The translations under genes were made by a program, and so were the position numbers. From Actinomadura logoneensis (lineage in GTDB: Bacteria > Actinomycetota > Actinomycetes > Streptosporangiales > Streptosporangiaceae), in NCBI RefSeq assembly GCF_003428695.1, contig NZ_QURH01000338.1, positions 27,210 to 91,209 of the forward strand: 64,000 bases of DNA. Direction: 5' to 3'. The notes beneath the pieces were generated by a model. It was not told the origin of the DNA. It did no database searches and saw only the letters and a list, made by a program, of their open reading frames with translations. Below, piece by piece: positions 52,804 through 61,653 of the stretch; the stretch's first letter is position 1; every line of letters begins with the position of its first letter.

Positions 52804-53123
52804 CGCGGAATCCTTTCATGATCGTGTTGCGGGGAAGTCGGATCATGAATTCACTTCACAAAGCCGAGCAGACGCTATCGGAAAGAGTGTTATCGGAAAA
52901 GTCGATCACAGGGCCGCGGAAATGACGATCTCGCCGACGCGATGACCGAAACCCTGATCATCTACGTCCTTAACCCGGCAGCCGACGCCGAGGAGACGCG
53001 GCGACCGGAAAGATCCCCGGCCGGGAGGTGGTTCTCCGCAGGATGCGGGGCGCGGAGTCCCTGCGGGGAGTGGGCGGTGCACCTCATGGTGGCCCGCCAC
53101 CCCGGTTCCCAGGGTTCTCACCG
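52804..53123. other. Non-coding gap
   Basis: About 320 bp between a divergent small gene and a decayed region. The first 130 bp are AT-richer and contain ATCGGAAA repeated at about 52,879 and 52,893. Short open frames (for example from 52942) lack a ribosome site and family resemblance. No terminator or RNA gene is seen. Confidence 0.4.
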
Positions 53124-53710
53124 ATGAACACGACGGGATGGACCGTTGCCGCGACCGCCGCCACCGACGGCGGCGGCATCACCGGCTGGGCCATCGACCT
53201 CATGGAACGCCTCGGTGCGCCGGGAGCCGGTCCGGCGATCGCCCTGGAGAACCTCTTCCCGCCGCTGCCCAGCGAGGTGATCCTGCCCCTGGCGGGGGTT
53301 CACGGCCGCACGCGGCGACATGAACCTGGGCCGCCGAACTGCTCACCTCCAGCGCGAACGGCGTCGCTACCTGCTGAAGGACCGCGTCGCGCAGGTGGAC
53401 GAGTTCCTGGACGCCCTCGACCGCGTCCACGCGGGAGGAGCGGCGTTCGACCCGGAGGTCGTCCGGCGGCTCCTGGCGGGCGCCGACCGGGAGGGCGCGG
53501 ACCCCGCTCGCCGGTCTCACGCCGCGCGAGCGCGACGTCCTGGCCGCGATGGCGGAGGGCCTGACGAACGCGGCGATCGCCGAACGCCTGTACGTGTGGC
53601 AGAGCGCCGTCGAGAAGCACGCCAACGCGATCTTCGGGAAGCTCGGCCTGGGTGAGTCGTCCGGTTGCAGCCGTCGTGTCCTCGCCGTCCTGCGCTATCT
53701 CGGCGCCTGA
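53124..53710 (+). pseudogene. DedA N-terminus joined to a LuxR-type response-regulator remnant
   Basis: From ATG 53124 the frame encodes a DedA-family start (GITGWAIDLMERLGA ... AIALENLFPPLPSEVILPLA). It shifts in a GGGGG run, after which another frame continues FTAARGDMNLG. At about 53,340 the sequence switches to the end of a response-regulator receiver domain (YLLKDRVAQVDEFLDALDRV). A further shift in a CCCC run precedes a LuxR helix-turn-helix (LTPRERDVLAAMAEGL, AIAERLYVWQSAVEKH) that ends at TGA 53710. Both parent genes are truncated, so this looks like a deletion joint followed by decay. The single-base shifts lie in homopolymers and could partly be sequencing errors. Confidence 0.7.
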
Positions 53711-53856
53711 CCGCGACCTGCGCGCCGCGCCCCGGGACCGGCGCGGCCACACGGCGGGGACACCGGCGGCGGACGCGCCGGAGAACCGTCCGAACGGCCC
53801 CTGTTCCTGGCAGGCTGTCCAACACGGAAACCGACCGCGACCGACGGAGGAACGGC

Positions 53857-54378
53857 ATGACCGAAAAGCTCGACTGGATCCCGGCCACGGAGCGTCCCGA
53901 TCTGCTCGCCGAGCCCGTCGCGGCGGCCATCCAGGACGTCCAGGGGGCGAAGGTCGCCGAGATCGACCCCGAGCTGGCCGACACCGCCGCGTTCTGCGAG
54001 CGGTACGAGGGCGTCACGCTCGAGGCCAGCGCGAACTGCGTGGTCGTCGCGGCCAAGCGCGGCGGCGAGGTGAGCTACGCGGCCTGCATGATCCTCGCCA
54101 CCGACCGGGTGGACGTGAACGGCGTGGTCCGCAAGCACCTCGGCGCGCGCAAGACGTCCTTCGCGCCGATGGCCGAGGCGACGGCCCTGACCGGCATGGA
54201 GTACGGCGGCATCACGCCCGTCGGCCTGCCCGCGGACTGGCCGATCCTGGTGGACGCCGCCGTGGCCGAGGCCGCCGAGGTCGTGATCGGCGGGGGAGTG
54301 CGGGGATCGAAGCTGCTCGTCCCCGGCAAGTCGCTGGCCGCGCTACCGGGCGCCGAGGTCCTCCCGCTGGCCCAGTAG
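53857..54378 (+). CDS. YbaK/ProX-type aminoacyl-tRNA deacylase family protein
   Basis: Predicted 173-aa protein of the YbaK/EbsC fold, which hydrolyses mischarged aminoacyl-tRNAs such as Ala- or Cys-tRNAPro. Supporting segments are NCVVVAAKRGG, the lysine-containing RKHLGARKTSFAPM (about residues 92-105), GMEYGGITPVGLP (about 112-124) and the terminal GSKLLVPGKSLAALPG, all in the right order. CGGAGG lies about 7 nt before ATG 53857. It is monocistronic and convergent with a marR gene. Confidence 0.85.
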   Translation: MTEKLDWIPATERPDLLAEPVAAAIQDVQGAKVAEIDPELADTAAFCERYEGVTLEASANCVVVAAKRGGEVSYAACMILATDRVDVNGVVRKHLGARKTSFAPMAEATALTGMEYGGITPVGLPADWPILVDAAVAEAAEVVIGGGVRGSKLLVPGKSLAALPGAEVLPLAQ

Positions 54379-54396
54379 GGAACGTTCCCGCGGCGC

Positions 54397-54978
54397 CTAA
54401 CGCTCGGTGCCGCGCAGGTTGTCGGCGACGCGGGTGAGCGCCGTCCCGAGGACGTCCAGCTCCTCGGGCGACAGGAAGCCGATCATGTGGCGCCGGACGA
54501 CGCCGCGGTGCCCCGGACGCACCCGGGCGAGCCTCTCCTCGCCCTCGGCCGTGAGCTGGGCCCAGACCGCGCGGCGGTCGGTGGGGCAGGGCGTCCGGCG
54601 CACCAGCCCGCGCTGCTCGAGCTGGGTCACCTGGTAGGTCAGCCGGCTCTTGGAGACCATCGCGCGGCGGGCGAGCTCGGTCATGCGCAGCCGCCGATCG
54701 TCCGCCTCGCGGAGCGTGACGAGGATTTCGAAGTCGGCGTGGGAGAGCTCGCCGTCCGCCTTGAGTTGCCGCTCGATCTCCTGCTCCAGCAGGTGCGAGG
54801 CGGCGAGGAACCCCTTCCAGGCGCGCAGTTCGGACGGCGCGAGCGGCGTCCCGTCCGCGTCGGTCTCGGGCTCGGGCTGGGGAGCGGTTTCGGCGCGGGT
54901 CTCCGCGCCCGTCTCGGGGGAGGGGGCGTCGGCGGAGGCGGAACGGTCGGAGGGGCCGGAGCCGTCGGGGCGGAACAT
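54397..54978 (-). CDS. MarR-family regulator with acidic N-terminal tail
   Basis: Predicted 193-aa winged-helix regulator. The first ~50 residues are a disordered Glu/Pro/Thr-rich tail. The MarR domain follows with LSHADFEILVTLREAD, RMTELARRAMVSKSRLTYQV (about 98-117) and the wing QLEQRGLVRRTPCPTDRRA. It is divergent from doxX, and the spacer contains TTCA/TGAA half-sites near 54,990, so it probably represses the DoxX gene in response to oxidants or quinones (inference). Confidence 0.85.
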   Translation of the reverse strand: MFRPDGSGPSDRSASADAPSPETGAETRAETAPQPEPETDADGTPLAPSELRAWKGFLAASHLLEQEIERQLKADGELSHADFEILVTLREADDRRLRMTELARRAMVSKSRLTYQVTQLEQRGLVRRTPCPTDRRAVWAQLTAEGEERLARVRPGHRGVVRRHMIGFLSPEELDVLGTALTRVADNLRGTER

Positions 54979-55143
54979 GAATCCGATTCTATTCAGTTCA
55001 GATTTGAATCATTCCCCCGGGAGTGTTAGTACAGGTTTGAACGATCGTGTTCCCCCCGCCACGCCTGGGCGGCATGTTCTCCGGCATGTCCGCCACGACC
55101 GCTGCCCGGACGCCCGTCCGGGCGACCCCGCGAAGGAGCTCCC

Positions 55144-55608
55144 GTGTACCTGTCCCGCAGATTCCCCGCGCTGTCCGACGCCGGGCTGCTGCTCGGCCGC
55201 CTCGTCCTCGGCGTGGTGTTCATCGCGCACGGCTGGCAGAAGTTCCACCACTACGGGCACGCCAACGTCACGAAGATGTTCGACGGCCTGGGCATCCCGC
55301 TGCCGAGCCTCGCCGCCTTCTACGCCACCTGGGTGGAGCTGGCCGGCGGCGTCGCCCTCATCGTGGGCGTCCTGGTCCCGCTCGTCGGCCTCCTGCTGTT
55401 CGCAGACATGGCGGGCGCGCTCTGGTTCGCCCACTCCGACCACGGCTTCTTCTCCGAGAAGGGCGGCTACGAGTACGTGCTCGTGCTCGGCGTCCTGTCC
55501 CTGCTCGTCGCCCTCGCCGGTCCGGGACGGCTGTCCCTGGACGCGCTGCTCGGCGGTGCCCTGAAGAGGGAGGCCGTCCGCGACGAGCGCAGGCCCGTCG
55601 GGGTCTGA
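55144..55608 (+). CDS. DoxX-family membrane protein
   Basis: Predicted 154-aa protein with four membrane helices: AGLLLGRLVLGVVFIAHGWQ, AAFYATWVELAGGVALIVGV, LVPLVGLLLFADMAGALWFA and YVLVLGVLSLLVALAG. The DoxX pattern RLVLGVVFIAHGWQKF is clear. Relatives take part in thiol or oxidative-stress membrane complexes. AAGGAG lies 5-6 nt before GTG 55144. It is divergent from a marR gene, a common arrangement for MarR/DoxX pairs. Confidence 0.87.
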   Translation: MYLSRRFPALSDAGLLLGRLVLGVVFIAHGWQKFHHYGHANVTKMFDGLGIPLPSLAAFYATWVELAGGVALIVGVLVPLVGLLLFADMAGALWFAHSDHGFFSEKGGYEYVLVLGVLSLLVALAGPGRLSLDALLGGALKREAVRDERRPVGV

Positions 55609-56025
55609 CCGCTTGGAGGACCGGTAGCCGACCGGAACGCCGTCCCGGGCGAGTGCGGGCGCCCGGCGGCGACGGCGATCGGTTCAGGGCCCGGATCCGG
55701 ACGGCGGGGCCGGATCCGGGCCCGTTCCATGCCCTCGCCCGCCGTCCCGGCCTCGGAAGCGCAGCCGCCCCGGCCTCGGGCGCGCCCGCCGTTGGCTCCG
55801 CCGGGGCATCCGCTCCTCGCCGCCTCTGTGGGCCCGGTCACGGCCGCGGCCCGGTGCCCGCTCTCGTAATCGGTGTTCCGTCCTGTTCCCGGTGTCGTGT
55901 CGCGCGAAGAATGGCCAGGTAGAGACCCGTATGATGCGGTCTTGTGATCATGTGCCCGCGTGACCCGCTCCCTCGCGGGTAGAGCAGTGGTGATCACACC
56001 GATCACTGGAAAGGCAGGTCGTGGG
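55609..56025. other. Gap with hairpin terminator and OtsA upstream region
   Basis: 417 bp without a supported gene. A perfect 14-bp stem (55687-55700 with 55710-55723) follows doxX. TATGAT at 55930-55935 is a -10-like element ahead of otsA, without a good -35. GTGATCA occurs at about 55,944 and 55,989, a possible operator pair. Confidence 0.45.
55687..55723 (+). terminator. Hairpin terminator downstream of doxX
   Basis: GGGCCCGGATCCGG (55687-55700) and CCGGATCCGGGCCC (55710-55723) pair perfectly over 14 bp with a 9-nt loop, 79 bp past the DoxX stop. There is no U-tract. Confidence 0.6.
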
Positions 56026-57444
56026 GTGTCACGCGCTAGCGAGTTCGTTGTGGTGGCCAATCGCCTCCCTGTGGACCGGGTCGTCGGCGAGGACGGGGAA
56101 CCGTCCTGGCGGCGCAGCCCCGGCGGACTGGTCAGCGCCATCGCGCCGTTGATGCGTCGCCGGCACGGGACGTGGATCGGCTGGGCCGGAGCGCCCGACG
56201 AGCGGCTCGAGCCGTTCGAGGAGGACGGCATGTCGCTCGTCCCCGTCCATCAATCGGCGGAGGACATCAGGCTGTACTACGAAGGATTCTCCAACGCCAC
56301 GCTGTGGCCCCTCTATCACGACGTCGTCGCGCCGCCGGTCTACGACCGGACGATGTGGGACGCGTACGTCCGCGTCAACGAGCGCTTCGCGGAGGTGACC
56401 GCCAAGGTCGCCGCCAAGGACGCTGTCGTCTGGATCCAGGACTACCAGCTCCAGCTGGTGCCCGCGCTGCTCCGCCGCCTCCGGCCGGACCTGCGCATCG
56501 GCTTCTTCCTGCACATCCCGTTCCCGCCGCTGGAGCTGTTCTGGCAGATGCCGTGGCGGAGGCAGATCCTCGAGGGGCTGCTCGGCGCGGACCTGGTCGG
56601 CTTCCAGCTGCCCGGCGCCGCGCAGAACTTCGTCCGGCTGTGCCGGCGCCTGCTGGACGCCCGCACGTTCAAGCAGGACGTCTTCTGGGAGGGGCGGACC
56701 GTTCGTGCCCGCGCCTTCCCCATCTCCGTGGACGCCGACGAGCTGGGCGGGCTCATCGCCGACCCGGACGTCCGCCGCCGCGCCGCCGAGATCCGCGAGG
56801 ACTTCGGGGACGCCAAGCTGCTGCTCGGCGTCGACCGGCTCGACTACACCAAGGGCATCACCCAGCGCCTGGACGCGTTCGGGGAGCTGTTCCGCGACGG
56901 CGAACTGCGCCCGGGGGAGGCGGCGTTCATCCAGATCGCCACGCCCAGCCGCGAGCGCGTCGAGCAGTACCAGCTGCTCCGCGACCAGATCGAGCAGCAG
57001 GTCGGGCACATCAACGGCGAGCACGGCGAACTGGGCACGACGGTCGTCCACTACCTGCACACGTCCTATGACCGGGCCGAACTCGCCGCCCTCTTCCTCG
57101 CGGCGGACGTCATGGTCGTCACCCCGCTGCGGGACGGCATGAACCTGGTCGCCAAGGAGTACGTGGCCTGCCGTGAGGACCTGGGCGGCGCGCTGGTCCT
57201 GAGCGAGTTCGCGGGTGCGGCGGCCGAGCTGAAACGCGCCTACCAGGTCAACCCCTACGACATCGACGGGTTGAAGAAGGCGCTGCTGGACGCCCTGCGG
57301 GACGACCCGGCGGAGCAGAGCCGCCGGATGCGGGCGATGCGGCGACGCGTCCTGGAGCACGACGTGGACCGCTGGGCCCGCGACTTCCTCGCCGCGCTGG
57401 AGGAGCCGACCCCGACCACGGCGATCGCGCGCGAGGCCGTCTGA
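56026..57444 (+). CDS. otsA: Trehalose-6-phosphate synthase
   Basis: Predicted 472-aa glycosyltransferase family 20 enzyme that joins UDP- or GDP-glucose to glucose-6-phosphate, giving trehalose-6-phosphate for stress and osmotic protection. Motifs are [14 protein letters not shown] at the start, [15 protein letters not shown] and [20 protein letters not shown] (about residues 135-180), [11 protein letters not shown] (about 268) and the donor-site [16 protein letters not shown] (about 365). GTG at 56026 gives the standard start; an upstream start at 55960 would add an atypical tail. The phosphatase OtsB is not adjacent. Confidence 0.94.
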   Translation: MSRASEFVVVANRLPVDRVVGEDGEPSWRRSPGGLVSAIAPLMRRRHGTWIGWAGAPDERLEPFEEDGMSLVPVHQSAEDIRLYYEGFSNATLWPLYHDVVAPPVYDRTMWDAYVRVNERFAEVTAKVAAKDAVVWIQDYQLQLVPALLRRLRPDLRIGFFLHIPFPPLELFWQMPWRRQILEGLLGADLVGFQLPGAAQNFVRLCRRLLDARTFKQDVFWEGRTVRARAFPISVDADELGGLIADPDVRRRAAEIREDFGDAKLLLGVDRLDYTKGITQRLDAFGELFRDGELRPGEAAFIQIATPSRERVEQYQLLRDQIEQQVGHINGEHGELGTTVVHYLHTSYDRAELAALFLAADVMVVTPLRDGMNLVAKEYVACREDLGGALVLSEFAGAAAELKRAYQVNPYDIDGLKKALLDALRDDPAEQSRRMRAMRRRVLEHDVDRWARDFLAALEEPTPTTAIAREAV

Positions 57445-57518
57445 CCTGGTCGACGGCCCCGCTCTTGACCTCGTCCGCGCCTGATCCCCCGCGCGTCCGA
57501 GGCCCACGACGCCGTTGA

Positions 57519-57557
57519 GGGCGTGTCGTCCGAATTTCGGGCGACACGCCCTTCTTT
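57519..57557. terminator. Strong terminator between otsA and HATPase gene
   Basis: A 15-bp stem with one wobble pair (57519-57533 with 57537-57551) and a 3-nt loop is followed by TTCTTT. It lies between convergent otsA and the minus-strand ATPase gene and fits a Rho-independent terminator for otsA. Confidence 0.8.
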
Positions 57558-57599
57558 CCTTACCGGGCCGAAACCGGACAGTGCTGCGGGCTCCGAGCG

Positions 57600-58208
57600 T
57601 CAGGACGCGAGGCTGAACGCGGCCCAGACCGCCTTGCCGCCCGTGGTGAGCGGCGCCCATCCCCACGCGTCGCTGAGGCCCGCGACGACCATGAGGCCGC
57701 GGCCGTCCTCGCCGAAGGAGTCGTCGCACGGGGCCAGGGCCGGGACGCTGCCGCCCGGGTCGGTCACGGTGACCACCAGGCGACGCGGGTGACCGAGCAG
57801 CACCAGCTGTATCGGACGCGACTTAATGCTGTTTCCGGACGCTTCCACCCCGTGGCGAAGCGCATTGGTGACGAGCTCCGAGACGGCCGTCAGGACGTCG
57901 GAGGCGTCGCCGGGCAGTCCCCACTCCGCCAGTGCCTCGCGGGTGAACGCACGGGCCGTACGGGGCGCCGTGGGGTCCGCCGCCAGCACCTTGCGCGCGG
58001 TGCGCGGGCTTCCCTCGTGCGGAGTCGGCCACAGGCCCGCGTAGCCGGTCGGCACGGACGGATCGCTGTGCCGTGTCGGCACCGGGACCCGGTCCCCGTC
58101 GGCGGCGCCGTCGGGCGCCCCGGGGCGCGGAGCGGCGTACGGCCGGTCCAGGGGCCGCCGGCCCCGCTCGACGGAAGCCGCGAGGTCGTCGGCCTGGTCA
58201 ACGAACAT
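57600..58208 (-). CDS. Anti-sigma-factor-type ATP-binding protein (HATPase_c)
   Basis: Predicted 202-aa protein: a disordered first ~80 residues, then a GHKL ATPase domain with TAVSELVTNALRHGVEA (N box), LVVTVTDPGG and EDGRGLMVVAGLSDAWGW. It is the same family as 34083-34520. ATG at 58208 is the simplest start; the frame continues upstream through the repeat array to 58562, which is unlikely. It is divergent from a DUF397 gene, echoing the cassette at 32.7-34.5 kb. Confidence 0.82.
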   Translation of the reverse strand: MFVDQADDLAASVERGRRPLDRPYAAPRPGAPDGAADGDRVPVPTRHSDPSVPTGYAGLWPTPHEGSPRTARKVLAADPTAPRTARAFTREALAEWGLPGDASDVLTAVSELVTNALRHGVEASGNSIKSRPIQLVLLGHPRRLVVTVTDPGGSVPALAPCDDSFGEDGRGLMVVAGLSDAWGWAPLTTGGKAVWAAFSLAS

Positions 58209-58277
58209 TGGCAACCCCAGGGGCGTACGGACGGGACGGGTGCGAGCGTTCGCTATCTTGCTCCTCACGTCGTGCAG

Positions 58278-58337
58278 ATGCAAGACCGTATGCAAGCACG
58301 GATGCAAGGCCATACGCACACTCAAATGCACGTGCAT
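58278..58337. repeat. Five-unit 12-bp tandem repeat (candidate operator array)
   Basis: Sixty bases split into ATGCAAGACCGT, ATGCAAGCACGG, ATGCAAGGCCAT, ACGCACACTCAA and ATGCACGTGCAT. The last unit is a perfect palindrome. The array lies in the divergent spacer between the HATPase gene (start 58208) and the DUF397 gene (start 58432). It resembles in position the 15-bp array at 33877. Probable binding array for an XRE-type regulator encoded elsewhere (inference). Confidence 0.7.
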
Positions 58338-58431
58338 TTCGTATAGTCGCTCTCGGGGCCGGTCCGGTACCGGGGGCGGGGGCAGATGGGCCCGTCCTCG
58401 GGGGCGGGCCACGATTCCAGCAAGGGGGCTC

Positions 58432-58662
58432 ATGATGGACGGCGAGTCAGTGCCGACCGTCTTGCGCGAACGGCTCGACTGGCAGAAGAGCCGGCGCAGC
58501 AATCCGAACGGCAACTGCGTGGAACTGGCGGAGCTGCCGACGGGGGACATCGCGGTCCGCAACTCCCGCTACCCGGAGGGGCCGATCCTCGTGTACACGC
58601 GCGCGGAGGTGGAGGCTTTCGTGGGCGGGGCCAAGGACGGGGACTTCGACCACCTCGTCTGA
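58432..58662 (+). CDS. DUF397 domain protein
   Basis: Predicted 76-aa protein with a full DUF397 domain (DWQKSRRSNPNGNCVELAEL, VRNSRYPEGPILVYTRAEVE). ATG at 58432 or 58435 follows AAGGGGG. Unlike the first DUF397 gene in this window, it has no adjacent XRE gene. It is divergent from a HATPase gene across the 12-bp repeat array. Confidence 0.85.
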   Translation: MMDGESVPTVLRERLDWQKSRRSNPNGNCVELAELPTGDIAVRNSRYPEGPILVYTRAEVEAFVGGAKDGDFDHLV

Positions 58663-59046
58663 GCGCCGGGGCCGCGTTCCGCCGCCCGGTCCGGAACCGG
58701 CCCTATCCCGGCAGTCCCTCGTCCCTCTTCTTCCTCCTCCTTTCTCCCTCTTCTTCGACGGGCCGGACGAGCCCGTCCAGTCCACGTGAAACAGGCGGCA
58801 CGCCGACGCGCCACGACCCGGCGGCCCGCCGTCTCCCTCTCCGACCGCCCGTCAGCCCCGGCGGCCCGTCCGCCGCCCTCTCCGCAGGCTGTCCCACCGA
58901 CGCCTTCACAGGCCGCGCTGCCGCCTCTCTTCAGCCACCTGCCGCGACTGGTCCGGCGTTCGCCCCTTCCCCGTGCTCAACGGACCGGCAGCGGGGATAC
59001 CGAATCGCATTCCATCCGGGATGCGGGACGGGTACCGTCCGATGGC
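58663..59046. other. Gap with pyrimidine tract
   Basis: 384 bp with no supported gene. A C/T tract spans about 58,718-58,758 on the plus strand. The long open frame from 58786 into the acyl-CoA synthetase is Pro/Arg-rich and has no coding character before 59047. Confidence 0.4.
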
Positions 59047-60600
59047 ATGCACCTGGGGCAGATCGCCGCGCAGACGCCCGACAAGCCCGCCGTGATCATG
59101 GCGGGTTCCGGCCGGGTCCTCACCTTCCGGCAACTGGACGAGGAGTCCAACCGCCTGGCGCGGCTGCTCGCCGCCGCCGGACTGCGTCCCGGCGACCACA
59201 TCGCCTTCATGCTGGAGAACCATCCGCTGTTCCTCGCGGTCGCGTGGGCCGCGCAGCGCTCCGGCCTCTACTACACCGCCGTCAGCTCCCGGCTCCAGCC
59301 CGACGAGCTGGCCTACATCGTCGGCAACTGCGAGGCGAAGGCGTTCATCACCAGCGCCGCGCTCGCCGACCGCGCCGCCGCCGTCCCGCCCGAACCCGTC
59401 CCGCATGTCACGGTCAGGCTGATGCTGGACGGCACCGCGCCCGGCTTCGACTCCTATGAGGAACGCGTCGCCGCGCATCCGCCGACGCCGCTGCCCGAGG
59501 AGCTCGAGGGCGCGGACATGCTCTACTCCTCCGGCACGACCGGACGTCCCAAGGGGGTGAAGCCGCCGCTCCCGCTCGCTCCGGCCGGGACGCCCTCGGG
59601 GCTGTACCGGCTGATCACACTGCTGTTCCAGCCGGACGCCGACTCGGTCTACCTGTCACCCGCGCCGCTGTACCACGCGGCCCCGCTGCGCTACAGCCTC
59701 AACTTCCACCGCTGCGGTTCGACGGTCGTGGTGATGGAGAGGTTCGATCCGGAGGCGGCCCTCGCCGCGATCGAACGGTACGGCGTCACGCACGCCCAGT
59801 GGGTGCCGACCATGTTCATCCGGATGCTCAAACTGCCCGAGGACGTCCGCGCGCGCTACGACCTGTCGTCGCTGCGGTGCGCCGTCCACGCCGCCGCGCC
59901 CTGCCCGGTGCAGGTCAAGGAGCGGATGCTCGACTGGTGGGGCCCGATCGTCCACGAGTACTACGCGGCCACGGAGGGCAACTGCTTCGTCTACGCGAGC
60001 CCGGCGGACTGGCTGGCGCACAGGGGCACCGTCGGCCGTCCGCTCCTCGGCACGGTGCACGTGTGCGACGAGGAGGGCAACGAACTGCCGTCCGGCCGGG
60101 ACGGCACGCTGTACTTCGGTGACGGCGGCTCGTTCGAGTACCACGGCGATCCGGTCGAGACCGCCGCGTCCCGCGACCCGTGGGGCCACGGGTGGACGAC
60201 CCTGGGCGACGTCGGCCACGTGGACGGGGACGGGTTCCTCTACCTCACCGACCGGCGCTCCCACATGATCATCAGTGGCGGCGTGAACATCTATCCGCAG
60301 GAGGCGGAGAACGTCCTCGCCCTCCATCCGGACGTCGCGGACGTCGCCGTCATCGGCGTCCCGGACGAGGAGATGGGGGAGGCCGTCAAGGCGGTCGTCC
60401 AGCCGGTCGATCGGGAGCGGGCGGGACCGGGGCTGGAGGCCGAGCTCATCGCCTACTGCCGCGAGCGCCTCGCCCACTACAAGTGCCCGCGTTCGGTCGA
60501 CTTCCGCGACGAACTCCCGCGGCACCCCACGGGCAAGCTCTACAAGCGCCTGCTGAAGGACGAGTACTGGAAGGGGCGCACGCCCACCGGCGCGGCGTGA
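59047..60600 (+). CDS. Acyl-CoA synthetase (AMP-binding, FadD-like)
   Basis: Predicted 517-aa ANL-superfamily ligase activating a carboxylic acid to acyl-CoA with ATP. Motifs are the P-loop YSSGTTGRPKGV (about residue 160), YYAATEGN (about 305), GDVGHVDGDGFLYLTDRRSHM (about 390) and catalytic-lysine region HPTGKLYKRLL (about 498). ATG at 59047 matches the family start. The dienelactone-hydrolase-like gene follows after 113 bp, so both may serve catabolism of an organic acid. Substrate unknown. Confidence 0.88.
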   Translation: MHLGQIAAQTPDKPAVIMAGSGRVLTFRQLDEESNRLARLLAAAGLRPGDHIAFMLENHPLFLAVAWAAQRSGLYYTAVSSRLQPDELAYIVGNCEAKAFITSAALADRAAAVPPEPVPHVTVRLMLDGTAPGFDSYEERVAAHPPTPLPEELEGADMLYSSGTTGRPKGVKPPLPLAPAGTPSGLYRLITLLFQPDADSVYLSPAPLYHAAPLRYSLNFHRCGSTVVVMERFDPEAALAAIERYGVTHAQWVPTMFIRMLKLPEDVRARYDLSSLRCAVHAAAPCPVQVKERMLDWWGPIVHEYYAATEGNCFVYASPADWLAHRGTVGRPLLGTVHVCDEEGNELPSGRDGTLYFGDGGSFEYHGDPVETAASRDPWGHGWTTLGDVGHVDGDGFLYLTDRRSHMIISGGVNIYPQEAENVLALHPDVADVAVIGVPDEEMGEAVKAVVQPVDRERAGPGLEAELIAYCRERLAHYKCPRSVDFRDELPRHPTGKLYKRLLKDEYWKGRTPTGAA

Positions 60601-60713
60601 CGCGCTACGGCGCGGCGTCCGTGGGGAGGCGCGGGCATGACCGCCCGGGTAACGGGCTCTGCTCACGGCGGAACGGCGTGCCTCGGAGCGTCCGCGGCGA
60701 GCATGATCTCCGC

Positions 60714-61478
60714 ATGACCCGAGAGATCACCGCACGACAGGCCGAGATCGAGGTCGGCGAGTCCGGCCGGATGACCGTCTACCTGGCCCGCCCGGACGAC
60801 TCGGCGGCGCGTCCCGTCGTGCTCGTCGGGTCCGAGCTGTGGGGCCTCACCGGCGAGGTGCGCGCCATGGTCCGCGAGGTCGCGGAACTGGGGTACGTCG
60901 CGATCGCGCCCGACATCTACCACCGCTCCGGTACCGAGGGCGCGACCGGGATGGAGGAGAACGACGCGAACCGGCAGCGGGGGTTCGCGATGATCGAGCG
61001 GCTTCGGCGGGAGGAGGTCGAGGCCGACCTACGGGCCGCGCTCTCGTACGCCAGGGACGAGGCGCACGGTGGTGAGAAGGCGGGCGCGCTGGGCTTCAGC
61101 CTCGGCGGCCACGTCGCCTTCTTCGGGACGAGCCGCCTCGGACTGGACGCCGCCGCCATCTACTACCCCGGCTGGCTGACGCTCGACGGGATCGCGCTCA
61201 GCCGTCCCGAGCCGCTTCTGGACGTCACCGCGCGGGAGATCGCCGACGGGGGCGGCAGGGTGCTGCTGTTCTGGGCCGAACTCGACCACGTCATCGACGC
61301 CGAGCAGCGGCGGCGGGTCGAGGAGGGGCTTGACGCCGCCGGAGCGCGCTTCGAGTCCGTCGTCTATCCCGGAGCGAAGCACGCGTTCTTCTTCCCCGGC
61401 CGCGAGATGTACGACAAGTCCGCCGCCGAGGACTCCTGGACCCGCGTCCGGGAGCTGTTCGCCGCCGAGCTGGGCTGA
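60714..61478 (+). CDS. Dienelactone hydrolase family alpha/beta hydrolase
   Basis: Predicted 254-aa alpha/beta hydrolase. The nucleophile elbow GFSLGG (about residues 125-130) carries serine where classical dienelactone hydrolases have cysteine. The acid is in FWAELDHVID (about 190) and the histidine in YPGAKHAFFFPG (about 220). ATG at 60714 gives the standard length. It follows the acyl-CoA synthetase on the same strand. Substrate is not predictable. Confidence 0.83.
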   Translation: MTREITARQAEIEVGESGRMTVYLARPDDSAARPVVLVGSELWGLTGEVRAMVREVAELGYVAIAPDIYHRSGTEGATGMEENDANRQRGFAMIERLRREEVEADLRAALSYARDEAHGGEKAGALGFSLGGHVAFFGTSRLGLDAAAIYYPGWLTLDGIALSRPEPLLDVTAREIADGGGRVLLFWAELDHVIDAEQRRRVEEGLDAAGARFESVVYPGAKHAFFFPGREMYDKSAAEDSWTRVRELFAAELG

Positions 61479-61537
61479 GCGCGCCGTCCGGGCCGGGCTG
61501 GGCCGGCAGGCCGGGCCGGACCGGACGGAAACGCGGA

Positions 61538-61583
61538 ACGCCCCGCCGTCCGGTCCCTGCGAGGGGGCCGGGCGGCGGGGCGT
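61538..61583. terminator. Bidirectional hairpin between convergent genes
   Basis: The 16-nt arms 61538-61553 and 61568-61583 pair with one wobble (ACGCCCCGCCG / CGGCGGGGCGT plus CCGG / CCGG). It lies between the hydrolase and the exporter stops. Next to it CCGGGTCGTGTGA is duplicated in tandem (61592-61617). Confidence 0.65.
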
Positions 61584-61653
61584 CCGTATGGCCGGGTCGT
61601 GTGACCGGGTCGTGTGACCGGGACCGTTGACCGGGGTCCGTGTGACGGGACCG

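Noticed and set aside
52942..53127. Small open frame starting MTETLIIYVLNPA
   Set aside because: No ribosome site, and the sequence turns into Arg/Gly/Ser-rich noise; it overlaps the start of the DedA remnant.
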